Below are positions 1 to 12,862 of a stretch of 64,000 nucleotides of DNA, in pieces. The number at the start of each line of letters is the position of its first letter. Position 1 is the stretch's first letter. A program made the translations under genes and the position numbers. The notes under the pieces are model-generated. The model was not told where the DNA came from and did not search any database. It saw only the letters and a list, made by a program, of their open reading frames with translations. The stretch covers positions 1 through 64,000 of the forward strand of contig JACFNC010000002.1 of the NCBI GenBank assembly GCA_019455065.1, in the 5' to 3' direction. Source of the DNA: Rhodospirillales bacterium (GTDB lineage: Bacteria; Pseudomonadota; Alphaproteobacteria; Rhodospirillales; Magnetospirillaceae).

Positions 1-282
1 AACCCGCCGCGGAAGCCCGTTCCTAATCCTTCCCATCAACCAAAGTCAAGCGCCGAGTCACCGCCTGGATTGCCAACTTTTTCCGCCGCCGCGCCGCCTG
101 CCGCCTTGCGTTTTGGCAAGGAGGCTGCAATAAGGAATCTTGTCTTCGAAAGAGGTAGAGCGGACATCCGGCCGGGCGAACCGGCCAAGGAATCATATGG
201 GGTTCCGGCGGAATACCTCAAGAGGGGGGGCGTGCAAACCCCGCCCGTGCGAAGGGGCCATGAAACCAGGGAGGGGCGTTGG

Positions 283-1641
283 ATGAAGTTGGGTGCGAAT
301 GCCGCGACTGGCCTGGGGATCGCGCTCGGACTAGCAAGCATCGCCGCCGTCGCACTGTGGAGCCCCGCACCCACCCCCCCCGCCGAAACCACCGCCGCCG
401 GTCAGGCCGCGCCGGAACGTGACGTCGTCGTCGCGCTTGACAGCGAGAGCCCGCAAGAAATCGTCCATCTGCGCCCCGACAGCGACATCGAGGACGAACT
501 CGGCCAGCCCGTCCGCCAGGTCGTGCAGGTCGACCGCGGGGACACCCTCCTCGATCTTCTGGTGCGTGTCGGCGTGTCGAGCGCCGAAGCGCATGAGGCC
601 ATCGGCGCCCTGCGCAAGGTCTACAACCCGCGCCACCTGCGCGCCGGCCAGGAGGTGACGGTCAGCTTCGCCCGCCCCAGCGACGGCCTTGGTGCCGGCG
701 TTTTCCAGGCGATCAGCCTGACCCCCGAAGCGGGCCGCGAGGTTTTCGCCGAACGCGCCGAGGAAGGGTTCGTCGCCTCCGACCTCAAAGTGCCGACGAC
801 TCGGCGCCTCGAGCACTTCGCGGGCGTCATCCGGTCCAGCCTCTTCGAGGCGGCCGGAGAGGCTGGCCTGCCCACGCCTGCGACGGTCGAGATGGTTCGC
901 GCAATGTCCTATGACGTCGACTTCCAGCGCGACATCCAGCCCGAAGACAGCTTTGAGGTGCTGATCGAACGGCACTACGACCCGCAGGGGCGGCTGGTGC
1001 GCGACGGCAATCTGCTGTTCGCCAGCATGTCGCTTAGCGGGAAGGTGGTCACGATCCATCGCCACGTCGATGGCAACGGCGACGCCGACTACTACAATCC
1101 CAAGGGAGAGAGCGTGCGCAAGGCGCTGCTGCGCACCCCCGTCGACGGCGCCCGTTTGTCATCGCGCTTCGGCAAGCGCAAGCATCCCATTCTGGGCTAC
1201 ACCAAGGTTCACAAGGGCGTCGACTTCGCCGCCCCGACCGGGACGCCGATCATGGCGGCGGGCACCGGGACCGTCGAGATGGCCGGACCTCACGGCGGGT
1301 ACGGCTACTACGTCCGCATCCGTCACAACAACCAGTATTCCACCGCCTACGCGCATCTCAGCCGCTTCGCCTCGGGCACCAAGAAGGGGCGCAAGGTCAT
1401 GCAGGGGCAGATCATCGGCTATGTGGGCTCCACCGGCCGCTCCACCGGCCCGCATCTGCACTACGAGGTTCTGGTCGGCGGCAAGCAGATCAACCCGCTA
1501 AGCATCAAGGTGCCGGCCGGAATCCAGCTTGCGGGCGCGGAACTCTCCCGGTTCAAGGCGGCGATGCGCGACACCGAGCGCACGGTGGCCGCCCTCAAGG
1601 CGCGGTCCGTCGCCAGCGCCGGAGACAGTACCGCCAATTGA
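283..1641 (+). CDS. M23 family murein metallopeptidase, membrane-anchored
   Basis: 452-residue predicted peptidoglycan endopeptidase acting in the periplasm. Residues about 7-25 form an N-terminal hydrophobic anchor. A middle region (about 85-125) resembles the LysM/OapA-like domain seen in many M23 proteins (YNPRHLRAGQEV). The C-terminal M23 (LytM) domain at about 285-400 carries HKGVDFAAPTGTPI with the metal-binding His and Asp, and the catalytic GPHLHYEV with its HxH motif, so the zinc site looks complete. I chose the ATG at 283 because an AGGGAGGGG ribosome-binding site precedes it and the membrane segment follows at once; the frame is open further upstream to 70 but that stretch does not look like protein. 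It converges with clpB, with a hairpin between them. The family cuts peptide cross-links during growth or division; the exact substrate is not shown by the sequence. Confidence 0.9.
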   Translation: MKLGANAATGLGIALGLASIAAVALWSPAPTPPAETTAAGQAAPERDVVVALDSESPQEIVHLRPDSDIEDELGQPVRQVVQVDRGDTLLDLLVRVGVSSAEAHEAIGALRKVYNPRHLRAGQEVTVSFARPSDGLGAGVFQAISLTPEAGREVFAERAEEGFVASDLKVPTTRRLEHFAGVIRSSLFEAAGEAGLPTPATVEMVRAMSYDVDFQRDIQPEDSFEVLIERHYDPQGRLVRDGNLLFASMSLSGKVVTIHRHVDGNGDADYYNPKGESVRKALLRTPVDGARLSSRFGKRKHPILGYTKVHKGVDFAAPTGTPIMAAGTGTVEMAGPHGGYGYYVRIRHNNQYSTAYAHLSRFASGTKKGRKVMQGQIIGYVGSTGRSTGPHLHYEVLVGGKQINPLSIKVPAGIQLAGAELSRFKAAMRDTERTVAALKARSVASAGDSTAN

Positions 1642-1658
1642 ACCGGTCGAGGGCGGGA

Positions 1659-1684
1659 GGCGTGCAGGCAAGGCGCCGCACGCC
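1659..1684. terminator. Hairpin between convergent M23 peptidase and clpB
   Basis: Arms GGCGTGC (1659-1665) and GCACGCC (1678-1684) form a perfect 7-bp stem with a 12-nt loop, 17 bases after the peptidase stop and 8 bases beyond the clpB stop. There is no clear T-tract on either side. Position suggests a bidirectional terminator. Confidence 0.5.
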
Positions 1685-1692
1685 CCCTCTCG

Positions 1693-4284
<2,592 letters not shown>

Positions 4285-4349
4285 GGTGTCCCTTTCGCAA
4301 GCAGACCGAACTTCCGGCTCCCTCAGAGGCCGCCGGAAATCCCTGAAAA

Positions 4350-4375
4350 ATGTGGGGTTGGAATTGAATATAAAG
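4350..4375 (-). promoter_or_regulatory. Possible heat-shock (sigma-32 type) promoter of clpB
   Basis: On the minus strand, CTTTATA (4375-4369) is followed about 11 bases later by CCCCACAT (4357-4350), 66 bases before the clpB start. The second element resembles the sigma-32 -10 (CCCCAT). The first is a poor match to CTTGAA. Proposed only because clpB is a known sigma-32 target. Confidence 0.3.
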
Positions 4376-4425
4376 CGCCGGTAAGGCGGTGCAAGGCGAC
4401 GGCGACGCCAATCGACCGCCGGCCG

Positions 4426-5364
4426 TCAGGCGCAGCCGTTCTCGAGGTCGGGACAGCCCTTGCGCTCAATCTGGACGACGCTATGGGCGATGCCGAAGGT
4501 GCCGACCAACTCATCCTTTATGCGGGCAAGCACCGCTTCGGGATCGGCCCCGGCCGAGACGGTGGCGTGAAGTGTGAGCAGCGCCTGCCCGCTGGTCAGC
4601 GACCAGGCATGGACATGATGGACTTCGTGCACACCGGGAACAACTTCGGTAAGGCGCCGCCGAACCTCGGCTTCGTCGAAGCCTGCGGGGGCTCCTTCGA
4701 GCAGGATGTGCGCCGCGGACTTCACCAGCCGCCACGCGTTGACGATGATCAGCCCGGCCACGCCGATCGAAAGGATTGGGTCGATGGGCGTCCAGCCCCA
4801 CCACAAAATGACCAGCGCCGCCGCCACCGCCGCAACCGACCCGAGGAGGTCGCCGAGGACGTGAAGCACCGCTCCCTGCATGTTCAAATCGCCGTGATCG
4901 TGACCGGCATGCAGCACGCGCAGGACGAGCAGATTGACCGCCATGCCGACCGCCGCGATGGCCAGCATGGGGGCGCCATGGACGGTTACGGGCTCACTGA
5001 TGCGCTGCGCTGCCTCGTAGACGATCCATGCCGCCAGGGCGACCACGGCAAGGCCGTTTCCCATCGCGGCCAGCACCTCCAGGCGCCGATAGCCGTAGGA
5101 GCGCCGGTTATCCGGCGGCATCCGGCCGAGGCGAAAGGCGATCCAGGCGACGAGCAGCGCTGCCGAATCGGTCAGCATGTGCGCGGCGTCCGCCAGCAGG
5201 GCGAGAGAGCCCGCCAGGAAGCCGCCCACCGCCTCGACGCCCATGAAGCCGGCGGTGATCAGGAAGGCGACGAGGACCCGGCGTTCCCGCCCCGCATCGG
5301 CGGAGGGTTCGTGGTGGTCGTGGTTGTGCTGGCCGACGGGATGCCCGTCGCGTGCGATGCTCAT
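4426..5364 (-). CDS. Cation diffusion facilitator (CDF) family metal/proton antiporter
   Basis: 312-residue inner-membrane transporter, probably exporting Zn2+ or a similar divalent cation. The N-terminus is His-rich (GQHNHDHHEP), as in ZitB/CzcD-type members. About six hydrophobic segments follow. The paired metal-site motifs are visible: DAAHMLTDSAAL in transmembrane helix 2 and its counterpart around helix 5. The cytoplasmic C-terminal domain carries HVHAWSLTSGQ, the conserved metal-binding stretch. The ATG at 5364 is preferred; a TTG four codons earlier is possible. It is a separate gene from clpB and DUF4167. Metal specificity is not readable with confidence. Confidence 0.92.
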   Translation of the reverse strand: MSIARDGHPVGQHNHDHHEPSADAGRERRVLVAFLITAGFMGVEAVGGFLAGSLALLADAAHMLTDSAALLVAWIAFRLGRMPPDNRRSYGYRRLEVLAAMGNGLAVVALAAWIVYEAAQRISEPVTVHGAPMLAIAAVGMAVNLLVLRVLHAGHDHGDLNMQGAVLHVLGDLLGSVAAVAAALVILWWGWTPIDPILSIGVAGLIIVNAWRLVKSAAHILLEGAPAGFDEAEVRRRLTEVVPGVHEVHHVHAWSLTSGQALLTLHATVSAGADPEAVLARIKDELVGTFGIAHSVVQIERKGCPDLENGCA

Positions 5365-5415
5365 TCGGCGGCGCAAAGGTACAGGAGGCGGCCGATCACG
5401 GCGCCCCCCAAGGCC

Positions 5416-5808
5416 TCAGACGTTGATAGCCGTCCGACCGTCCGCCGAATCGCCGGCCGACGACGGTTCTTCGCCATCGCGTTCCATCTCGGCCTCGTCA
5501 GCCGCGGCCAACGCGTCCTCGTTGGGCGCAGGAGTGTGGCGATGACGGCCATTGCCCTGGTTGGCGTTGTTGATCACCCGGAAGTAATGCTCGGCGTGCT
5601 GATAGTAGTTCTCCGCCGAGATACGGTCGCCCTGCGAGGTCGCGTCGCGGGCCAAGGCAAGATACCTCTCGAGCACCTGGTGGGCGTTGCCGCGCACCCG
5701 GATGTCGGGGCCACTGCTGTCGAACGTCTGGATGCGCTGCGGCCGTTTGCCGCCGCCCATGTTCCGGCCACGCTGACGCTGCTTCGTGTTTGGAGACCCT
5801 GGTTTCAT
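5416..5808 (-). CDS. DUF4167 domain-containing protein
   Basis: 130-residue small protein with the alphaproteobacterial DUF4167 pattern: basic N-terminus (KQRQRGRNMGGGKRP), then IRVRGNAHQVLERYLALARDA and a stretch rich in Tyr and His (ISAENYYQHAEHYFRVI). The C-terminus is acidic and low complexity. The start at 5808 has a GAAGG ribosome-binding site; an upstream ATG at 5835 lacks one. The family's function is unknown; the basic, Gly/Arg-rich head suggests nucleic-acid binding (inference). Its place next to prmC-prfA is typical for alphaproteobacteria. Confidence 0.9.
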   Translation of the reverse strand: MKPGSPNTKQRQRGRNMGGGKRPQRIQTFDSSGPDIRVRGNAHQVLERYLALARDATSQGDRISAENYYQHAEHYFRVINNANQGNGRHRHTPAPNEDALAAADEAEMERDGEEPSSAGDSADGRTAINV

Positions 5809-6016
5809 GACACCTTCATACGTGGTTCTGTTCAATCAAATCCCCTGTGAGGCCGTTGTTCTCGGCCGAAATCCGCGGACGCTGGATGCGACGATGGGGA
5901 AAGTGTCTTTGGCGACGGCGAGGGCGGAACCGTAGTTCTACGCGGCCTCGTCGGTTACGCTCTGAACGGACCAAAAGTAGTCGCAAGACCGCGCCATTCC
6001 AACATCTTTTTTTGAC

Positions 6017-6925
6017 TTAGGACGTCTTCTCCCAATCTCCGAAGATCACGCACCGATCGACGCCGGAAAGGTCGCGCCGAACCGCGGTACCGTTAGCACC
6101 CGCCCTGGTGAAGATCGCGCAAACCGCTTCGGCCTGCCCCACCCCGACTTCCACGGCGGCGATGCCCCGTGGCGCGAGCAGCCTTACGACATCGGCCGCC
6201 ATACGACGGTAGCAATCCAGTCCGTCGATCCCCCCGGCGAGCGCCCCACGCGGCTCATGGGCAGCGACCTCTGGCTCAAGTTCCGCGATGTCGTTTTCAG
6301 CGATATAGGGCGGATTGCTGACGATTACATCGAATAATCCGTCGAGTCCCCTACCCCAATCGCCTGAGACGAACTCCGCCCTTGGTGCCAAATTCAATAT
6401 ATCCGCATTGCCGCGCGCCACCGCCAGGGCGGCTGCGCTGCAGTCGACGCCGACGCCCCGGGCATTGGGCAACTCCGAAAGCAGGCTGAGCAGCAGGCAC
6501 CCGGTCCCCGTGCCGAGATCAAGCAGCCTGAGCGGAGCGGAGCGATCCGATACCGAGGCAAGCACAGCCTCCACCAGCGTCTCGGTCTCGGGGCGAGGGC
6601 AAAGGGTATCGGCCGTGACCCGAAAGGGCAGGCTCCAGAACTCGCGCTCGCCGATGATCTGCGCGATCGGCTGGCGCCGTTCCCGGCGCTCGGCCAACGC
6701 CGCCAACCTCTCTCGCGCCGCGGCGTCAAGCGCAAGTTCCGGATGGGCGACGATCCACAACGGATCCCTGCCGACGGCATGGGCGAGCAGCAGCCGCGCG
6801 TCCAACCTGGCCGAATCAATTCCCGCCGTCGCCAGCCTCCCGGCGAGCGCGGCCAAAGCGGCGCCGATCGTAAGCCCGTCCGGGTTTTCGGCGTCGGAAT
6901 GCCGGTGCGACATCGCCATCCTCAT
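6017..6925 (-). CDS. prmC: Peptide chain release factor N5-glutamine methyltransferase
   Basis: 302-residue SAM-dependent methyltransferase that methylates the Gln of the GGQ motif in release factors. It shows the SAM-binding [12 protein letters not shown] and the diagnostic catalytic motif [13 protein letters not shown]. The N-terminal helical domain precedes the Rossmann fold. Its start overlaps the prfA stop by 4 bases (ATGA), so it is translationally coupled to its substrate gene. An internal ATG at MSHRHSD is an alternative start. Confidence 0.97.
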   Translation of the reverse strand: MRMAMSHRHSDAENPDGLTIGAALAALAGRLATAGIDSARLDARLLLAHAVGRDPLWIVAHPELALDAAARERLAALAERRERRQPIAQIIGEREFWSLPFRVTADTLCPRPETETLVEAVLASVSDRSAPLRLLDLGTGTGCLLLSLLSELPNARGVGVDCSAAALAVARGNADILNLAPRAEFVSGDWGRGLDGLFDVIVSNPPYIAENDIAELEPEVAAHEPRGALAGGIDGLDCYRRMAADVVRLLAPRGIAAVEVGVGQAEAVCAIFTRAGANGTAVRRDLSGVDRCVIFGDWEKTS

Positions 6926-7998
6926 TGCAGGTCGGCGAGGCGCGACGCCTGGTCGGTGGCGATCAGCGGCTCGATGATCTCGTCCAGGGCTTCGCCCTCC
7001 ATCACCTTGTCGATCTTGTAGAGGGTCAGGTTGATGCGGTGATCGGTGACCCGCCCCTGCGGGAAATTGTAGGTGCGGATGCGCTCCGAGCGGTCACCAC
7101 TGCCGACCTGGCTCTTGCGACTGGCCGCCCGTTCGCTGTCCCGCGCCTCGCGTTCCTGTTCGTAGAGGCGGGCGCGCAGGATCTTCATCGCCTTGGCCTT
7201 GTTCTTGTGCTGCGATTTCTCGTCTTGGCAGGAAACCACGATGCCCGAGGGCAGGTGAGTGATGCGGACCGCCGAATCGGTGGTGTTGACGTGCTGGCCG
7301 CCGGCACCCTGCGAGCGAAACACGTCGACGCGCAGATCCTTCTCGTCGATCGAGACGTCGACCTCTTCGGCCTCCGGCAGCACCGCCACCGTCGCCGCCG
7401 AGGTATGGATTCGCCCCCCGGCCTCCGTGACCGGAACACGCTGCACCCGATGGACGCCGGATTCGAACTTCAGCCGCGAAAAAACCCCGCGCCCGCTGAC
7501 GCCGGCGATCGCCTCCTTGCACCCGCCGATGCCGGTATCGTTCATCTCCAGCAACTCGAACCGCCAGCCATGCAGCGCCGCGAAGCGCTCGTACATGCGC
7601 AGCAGCTCGGCGGCGAACAGCGCCGCCTCCTCGCCACCCGTTCCCGCACGAATCTCAAGAATGGCGTTGCGCTCGTCTGCCTCGTCCTTGGGCAACAGCA
7701 TGATCTGGATTTCGCGCTCGAGCGCGGGAATCCGTTCCTTGAGTTCGTAGAACTCCTCTTCGGCCAAGCCGCGCATCTCGGCATCGGCCGCCGGATCGTC
7801 CTTCATCTGCGCCACATCACGCATTTCGGCGCGGGCCTTCTTGAGATTCTCGATCCGCTCGACGATCGGTGAAATCTCGGCCAGTTCCTTCGACATCTTC
7901 GAGAACGCCTGCGCGTCGACGCCCCCTTCGGCGGCCAAAGCGGCGCGCAGCTCGTCGTGGCGCGCCGCGACACGGTTCAACTTCTCCTCGATGTCCAT
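6922..7998 (-). CDS. prfA: Peptide chain release factor 1
   Basis: 358-residue RF1, recognising UAA and UAG. The start [17 protein letters not shown] at 7998 matches the family. The stop-codon reading tripeptide PVT is seen in [17 protein letters not shown], and the peptidyl-hydrolase motif GGQ in [15 protein letters not shown]. Followed by prmC with a 4-base overlap; 35 bases downstream of hemA. Together with hemA, hisS and ispG it appears to form one minus-strand transcription unit. Confidence 0.98.
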   Translation of the reverse strand: MDIEEKLNRVAARHDELRAALAAEGGVDAQAFSKMSKELAEISPIVERIENLKKARAEMRDVAQMKDDPAADAEMRGLAEEEFYELKERIPALEREIQIMLLPKDEADERNAILEIRAGTGGEEAALFAAELLRMYERFAALHGWRFELLEMNDTGIGGCKEAIAGVSGRGVFSRLKFESGVHRVQRVPVTEAGGRIHTSAATVAVLPEAEEVDVSIDEKDLRVDVFRSQGAGGQHVNTTDSAVRITHLPSGIVVSCQDEKSQHKNKAKAMKILRARLYEQEREARDSERAASRKSQVGSGDRSERIRTYNFPQGRVTDHRINLTLYKIDKVMEGEALDEIIEPLIATDQASRLADLQ

Positions 7999-8033
7999 TC
8001 CTGTCGCCCCCGTGGCAGCCTGCCGGCCGACCG

Positions 8034-9296
8034 CTATTCGAGACGGAACAACCGCCGCAGCAGTTGCTCGGTCCGCTCCCATTCGGCGCGGTTGCCATCG
8101 CCCACACCGGCGATTTCCTTCATCGTCTCCGACGGCCCGTGAAGCAGCCGGTGGATAAGCAGGCGCGTCGCCTTGTCGGCGTCACCCGACGCCTCGGCCA
8201 AGACCTGTTCGCGCACCGCCTCGAAATAGGCCCGCAGCGCGACGATGGCGGGCACGGCAACCCGCTCCGCCCGACCTCGGGTGTATTCCAGGACCTCGGC
8301 ATCGACAATGCCCCACGCGTCGCGCGCCGCGGCCTCGCGGGTGGCCCGGCCCTCCATAGCGACCCTCTCGAGGTCGGTGAGATCGTAAAGGAACACTCCC
8401 TCGACGCGATTGACCGCGGGGTCGACGTCCCCCGGTATCCCGGCGTCAACCATGAAGATAGGTTTCCTGCGCCGCCTTTTCAGGGCCTGCTGGACGTGTT
8501 CCGGCCCGATCAGGATGTGGCGCGCGCTCACGGCGGTCAGGACGATGTCCGCCTGGGGAATGGCCGAATGCAACTCGTCGAAGGCGACCCAATGGCAGCC
8601 CAGCCCGTTCGCCATGGCCTCGGCCCGCCCCTGGCGCGGGGCCGTGACCACCAACCGTTGCAGACCGTAGGCCAGCAACTGCTCGGCGATCAGTTCGCCC
8701 ATGTCGCCCGCCCCCACCAGCAGCGCCGAGCACTCGGACAGGTCGCCATGCAAATCGCGCGCGAACTGCACCGCCGCCGCGGCGATGGACACCGGCCGCT
8801 CGGCGACGCGGGTCTCGGTGCGCACACGTTTCGCCGCGGCGTAGGCCGCCTGCAGCAGGGCTTCCACCTCGGGCCCCGCCATGCCGGCTTCGCGGCTGAT
8901 CCGGTGGACCGCCTTGACCTGCCCAAGCACATGCGGCTCGCCGATCACCAGGCTGTCGAGCGAAGACGTGACGGCGAAGAAATGGCGCACGGCATCCTTG
9001 CCGACCAGCGTGTAAAGCTGGCTCGACAGACCGTCGACCGGCAGGTTCGCCCGCGCCGCCAGCGCCTCGGCGGCGATGCGCGCGGCCCGCAGCGGATCGG
9101 CATCGAAGGTCAGTACCTCGACCCGGTCACAGGTCGACAGCACCACCGCCTGCGACAGCCCCGCACCGCGCAGCCCCTCCAGGAAGGCAGGCGCGGCCCC
9201 ATCCTCGACGAACAACTGGTCGCGGAGAGCCAGCGAACTCGATCGGTGGTTGGCGCCGACGAGGACCGGTCGCGCCACGGCAGCCGAGGCGGTCAT
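8034..9296 (-). CDS. hemA: Glutamyl-tRNA reductase
   Basis: 420-residue enzyme of the C5 tetrapyrrole pathway, reducing glutamyl-tRNA to glutamate-1-semialdehyde with NADPH. The catalytic Cys is in [11 protein letters not shown]; the NADPH-binding stretch is [17 protein letters not shown]; the C-terminal dimerisation domain is present. An enzyme of this route rather than ALA synthase is notable, because many alphaproteobacteria use the Shemin pathway instead; both can coexist and this window cannot tell. It starts 5 bases after the hisS stop, as part of the same run. Confidence 0.95.
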   Translation of the reverse strand: MTASAAVARPVLVGANHRSSSLALRDQLFVEDGAAPAFLEGLRGAGLSQAVVLSTCDRVEVLTFDADPLRAARIAAEALAARANLPVDGLSSQLYTLVGKDAVRHFFAVTSSLDSLVIGEPHVLGQVKAVHRISREAGMAGPEVEALLQAAYAAAKRVRTETRVAERPVSIAAAAVQFARDLHGDLSECSALLVGAGDMGELIAEQLLAYGLQRLVVTAPRQGRAEAMANGLGCHWVAFDELHSAIPQADIVLTAVSARHILIGPEHVQQALKRRRRKPIFMVDAGIPGDVDPAVNRVEGVFLYDLTDLERVAMEGRATREAAARDAWGIVDAEVLEYTRGRAERVAVPAIVALRAYFEAVREQVLAEASGDADKATRLLIHRLLHGPSETMKEIAGVGDGNRAEWERTEQLLRRLFRLE

Positions 9297-9301
9297 GTCC
9301 G

Positions 9302-10540
9302 CTAACGGAACCCGGCGAGGCGCCCTTCGAGCGATGCCAGCGGCACCTCTTCCTGCGCGCCGGAGTCGAGATCGCGCACGGCAACCGCGCCGCGTGCCAT
9401 TTCCTCCTCCCCCATGATCACCGCCACACGCGCGCCCACCTTGTTGGCGCGCTTCATACGCTTGCCCATGTTGCCCGAAAACGCAAATTCGACGACCAGG
9501 CCGGCGCGGCGGAGGCGCTCGGCCAACGCGAGCCCCTGCACGCTGTCGGGTCCCGGGATCACCGCGATCGGCCGTGGCCCGGTCAGAGGCCGCTCGAGAA
9601 GCATGGCCAGGCGCTCGACCCCGGCCGCCCAGCCGATGCCCGGGGTCGCCGGGCCGCCCATCTGGCCGATCAGTCCGTCATAGCGTCCGCCCGCCAGCAC
9701 GGTGCCCTGCGCGCCAAGCGCGTCGGTGGTGAACTCGAAGGCGGTGTGACAGTAATAGTCTAGCCCGCGAACCAGCCGAGGGTTCAATCGGTAGGGGACG
9801 CCCAGTGCGGTCAACCCGTCGATCACCTGCTGGAAATAGCTTCGCGAGCGCTCGTTCAGATAGTCGGTCATCACGGGCGCGTCGGCCACGATGCGCTTGT
9901 CCCCTTCGTCCTTGGAGTCGAGGACACGCAGGGGATTGCGCTGCAGGCGCTCGACGCTGTCCTTGGACAATGCCCCGACATGGCCGGACAGATAATCCAC
10001 CAAAGCGGCGCGGTAGGCGTCACGGCTCTCGCCGTCGCCAAGAGTGTTGAGCTCGCAGGTTATCGTGCCGCGCACGCCCAGTTCCTCGATGATGCGGGCA
10101 CCGGTGGCGATGACCTCGGCATCGGCAAGCGGGTTGTCGACACCCAGGAACTCGATACCGACCTGATGGAACTGGCGCAGCCGCCCCTTCTGCGGCCGCT
10201 CATAGCGGAACATGGGACCGCGGTAGAAAAGCTTGAGGGGAAGGTGCTGGCTCAGCCCGCCCGAGATGAAGGCGCGCGCCACGCCCGCCGTTCCCTCCGG
10301 CCGCAAGGTGATGCCCTCGCCGCCGCGGTCGGTGAAGGTGTACATCTCCTTGGTAACCACGTCGGAGGTGTCGCCCAGGGTACGCGAGAAGACCTCGGTG
10401 AACTCGAATATCGGGGTGGAAATCTCGCCGTAGCCGTAGCGTTCGGCGATGGCGCGCGCCACCTCCTCGACATGGCGATGGCGCCGCGCCTCGTCGGGCA
10501 GAAGATCGTGGGTGCCGCGGACCGGCTGCAGTGCCGCCAT
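9302..10540 (-). CDS. hisS: Histidine--tRNA ligase
   Basis: 412-residue class II aminoacyl-tRNA synthetase. It opens with QPVRGTHDLLPDE. Class II motifs are seen (RPEGTAGVARAF; FYRGPMFRYERPQKGRLRQF), as are the histidine-specific LVRGLDYYCHTAFEF and the C-terminal anticodon-binding domain. Located 6 bases after ispG. Confidence 0.97.
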   Translation of the reverse strand: MAALQPVRGTHDLLPDEARRHRHVEEVARAIAERYGYGEISTPIFEFTEVFSRTLGDTSDVVTKEMYTFTDRGGEGITLRPEGTAGVARAFISGGLSQHLPLKLFYRGPMFRYERPQKGRLRQFHQVGIEFLGVDNPLADAEVIATGARIIEELGVRGTITCELNTLGDGESRDAYRAALVDYLSGHVGALSKDSVERLQRNPLRVLDSKDEGDKRIVADAPVMTDYLNERSRSYFQQVIDGLTALGVPYRLNPRLVRGLDYYCHTAFEFTTDALGAQGTVLAGGRYDGLIGQMGGPATPGIGWAAGVERLAMLLERPLTGPRPIAVIPGPDSVQGLALAERLRRAGLVVEFAFSGNMGKRMKRANKVGARVAVIMGEEEMARGAVAVRDLDSGAQEEVPLASLEGRLAGFR

Positions 10541-10546
10541 CGCCGC

Positions 10547-11674
10547 CTACCCGTTGACGACGCGGCCGAGGGCGGCGCGGTCCCGTTCGATGGCTTCCGC
10601 CCGGGCTTCGACCATGGCGACGATGTGGTCGATCATCGCCGGCGTGTCGACCTTGTGGTCGGGCCGCCCGGCCACATAGACCATGTGGGTGTTGCCGCCG
10701 CCGCCGGTGAGTCCGATATCGGTCTCCCTCGCCTCGCCCGGGCCGTTGACGATGCATCCGATGATCGACAGGGTCATCGGGGTGGTGATGTGTGCCAAAC
10801 GCTCCTCCAATGTCTCCACCACCCGGATCACGTCGAACCCCTGCCGTGCGCAGGACGGACAGGACACGATCCGCACGCCCCGGTGCCGCAGCCCCAGGCT
10901 CTTCAGGATCTCGAAACCCGCCTTGACTTCCTCGACCGGGTCCGCGGACAGCGACACACGGATGGTGTCGCCAATGCCGGCCCACAGCAGGCTGCCGATG
11001 CCGATCGCCGACTTGACCGTACCCCCGCGCAGGCCCCCCGCCTCGGTGATGCCCAAATGCAAGGGGTAGTCGCAGGCATCGGCAAGGCCTTGATACGCCG
11101 CCACCGCAAGGAAAACGTCCGAGGCCTTGACGCTGATCTTGAAGTCGAAGAAGGCGTTATCCTCCAACATTCTGGCGTGGTTCAGCGCGCTTTCCACCAT
11201 CGCTTCGGGGCACGGCTCGCCATAGCGCTCCAGCAACTCCTTCTCCAGGCTGCCGGCATTGACCCCGATGCGCATGCTGCAGCCGTGGTCCTTGGCCGCC
11301 TTCACCACCTCGCGCACGCGCTCGGGCGAACCGATGTTGCCGGGGTTGATGCGCAGGCAGGCGGCCCCCGACTCCGCAGCCTCGATGGCCCGCCGGTAAT
11401 GAAAATGAATGTCGGCGACGACCGGCACTGAAACCTGGGTGACGATCTGCCTGAGCGCCAGTGCCGAATCCGCGTCCGGGCAAGACACCCGCACGATATC
11501 GGCGCCGGCCTGCTCGAGCGCTCGTATCTGGGCGACCGTGGCGACGACGTCGGCGGTCGGCGTATTGGTCATCGACTGCACGCTGATGGGCGCGCCGCCG
11601 CCAACGGGTACGTTGCCGACGTGGATCTGACGGCACTCGCGGCGCCGGATATCCCGATAAGGTCGGATGCTCAT
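10547..11674 (-). CDS. ispG: Flavodoxin-dependent 4-hydroxy-3-methylbut-2-enyl-diphosphate synthase
   Basis: 375-residue 4Fe-4S enzyme of the MEP isoprenoid pathway (GcpE). The N-terminal TIM-barrel signature [13 protein letters not shown] is present. The cluster ligands are seen as [10 protein letters not shown] and [11 protein letters not shown]. First gene of an apparent ispG-hisS-hemA-prfA-prmC run. A 74-bp gap separates it from the RodZ-like gene upstream. Confidence 0.97.
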   Translation of the reverse strand: MSIRPYRDIRRRECRQIHVGNVPVGGGAPISVQSMTNTPTADVVATVAQIRALEQAGADIVRVSCPDADSALALRQIVTQVSVPVVADIHFHYRRAIEAAESGAACLRINPGNIGSPERVREVVKAAKDHGCSMRIGVNAGSLEKELLERYGEPCPEAMVESALNHARMLEDNAFFDFKISVKASDVFLAVAAYQGLADACDYPLHLGITEAGGLRGGTVKSAIGIGSLLWAGIGDTIRVSLSADPVEEVKAGFEILKSLGLRHRGVRIVSCPSCARQGFDVIRVVETLEERLAHITTPMTLSIIGCIVNGPGEARETDIGLTGGGGNTHMVYVAGRPDHKVDTPAMIDHIVAMVEARAEAIERDRAALGRVVNG

Positions 11675-11748
11675 AGGGCACTCAAGACATTGTAGGCGAT
11701 GGGTTATAGACCAAAACCCCCGCCGGAAGAAGCAATCTCCCGCAGGCG

Positions 11749-12777
11749 CTAGCGCCCAGCCAGCAGTCTCTCAGGATCGAGCGACACATCGCGCCGAACG
11801 ATGCCGACGTTTCCCAACCGTGGCGCTTCACGGCCATCGACCAGAATTCTCAGGCCACCGGCACTGCCGGTCATCATGGTCAAGCCCGGTCGGTTGGGTA
11901 CCCTGTAAACGTCACCCTGCCGCAGCAGGCGGGTCAAGAGCAGTTCGCCATCGGAGTCCCGGACCTGCACCCATGTTTCCGCGACGGCCTCGAGCGAGAC
12001 ACGCGAATCGAGGTTCGCCTGCCCATATATCCGGCCGCCGCCGTCGCCCGGACTGTCGGCCGGAAGGTCCATCGGCACGGCTGGCAACCCGTCCGCCCTC
12101 TCCGTGCCGTCGCCAGCGGAATTGCCCGGGGTCATGGTCGGCGGAGGATTGAGGATCGGCTTGGCCGGCGGCGTCGCCTCGACCTTCGGCTCCGCTTCCC
12201 GCGCGGCCCCGCCCTCGGGCGTTCCCGTCGCGGGCGCAGAATCCTCAGGCACGGCGGCCGGCACCTCGGCCTCCTCGGGCACCGATGGCGGAGGGGCCGG
12301 AGGAGCCTCGACGGCCGATTTCTCCGGCACGGGCTCAACCAGTTCGACGATCGAAGGTGTGCCTGAGGAGAGGTAGTACCAAGCGCCATAGGCGGCGCCC
12401 GCAAGCACGAGCGCCAACAGGGTCAGTCGGACGCCCGGAACCCGTCCTTCCGACAGCGGCGAGGGAAAAACCAGCTCCTGGCGACCGACCAGACCGTCGG
12501 CGGATTCCTCTTTGAATCGCTCGACGACTTCGGCGGCGTCCAGACCGAGATGTTCGGCGTAGGAGCGGACGAAGCCGATGGCGTAGGGCACGCCCGGCAA
12601 ATCATTGAAACGTCCCTCTTCAATCGCGCGAAGATAGATGGCCCGGATGCGCAAATGCTGGGCGACACGGTCGATATCTTCGCCGAGATCCATCCTGGTC
12701 TCGCGCAGAATCGCCGCTACGCTCGAAACGGGCCTTACGACATTTTCATTAAGATTTTCCCGATTGATCAATCCCAC
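11749..12777 (-). CDS. RodZ-like helix-turn-helix membrane protein with DUF4115 domain
   Basis: 342-residue protein. The N-terminal HTH_25-type domain (about 20-90) has [19 protein letters not shown] and [20 protein letters not shown], the pattern seen in RodZ. A basic/hydrophobic transmembrane segment follows at about 110-130. Then comes a long Pro/Ala/Glu-rich linker (about 145-230) and a C-terminal DUF4115 domain ([37 protein letters not shown]). RodZ links MreB filaments to the membrane in rod-shaped cells. Its place upstream of ispG is common in alphaproteobacteria. The role is inferred from the family. Confidence 0.88.
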   Translation of the reverse strand: MGLINRENLNENVVRPVSSVAAILRETRMDLGEDIDRVAQHLRIRAIYLRAIEEGRFNDLPGVPYAIGFVRSYAEHLGLDAAEVVERFKEESADGLVGRQELVFPSPLSEGRVPGVRLTLLALVLAGAAYGAWYYLSSGTPSIVELVEPVPEKSAVEAPPAPPPSVPEEAEVPAAVPEDSAPATGTPEGGAAREAEPKVEATPPAKPILNPPPTMTPGNSAGDGTERADGLPAVPMDLPADSPGDGGGRIYGQANLDSRVSLEAVAETWVQVRDSDGELLLTRLLRQGDVYRVPNRPGLTMMTGSAGGLRILVDGREAPRLGNVGIVRRDVSLDPERLLAGR

Positions 12778-12862
12778 GATGGGGAAAACCCTCTACAAGA
12801 AGCCAAGCGGGTCGGGTCGCTACTCTTCTACCAAAGAACGGCGCGCAAAGGCAACGTTTCGA

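Noticed and set aside
1..282. Two short hairpins (CCTTGC/GCAAGG at 104-121, GGCCGG/CCGGCC at 170-186) before the M23 gene
   Set aside because: Short stems with no link to a known RNA or riboswitch; probable chance in GC-rich sequence.
331..1065. Long minus-strand open frame inside the M23 peptidase gene
   Set aside because: High GC makes long antisense frames common. The translation is His/Arg/Gly-rich without domains, while the + frame encodes a full M23 protein.
5852..5880. Five-bp hairpin GGCCG/CGGCC between DUF4167 and prmC
   Set aside because: Too short to support a terminator or regulatory call.
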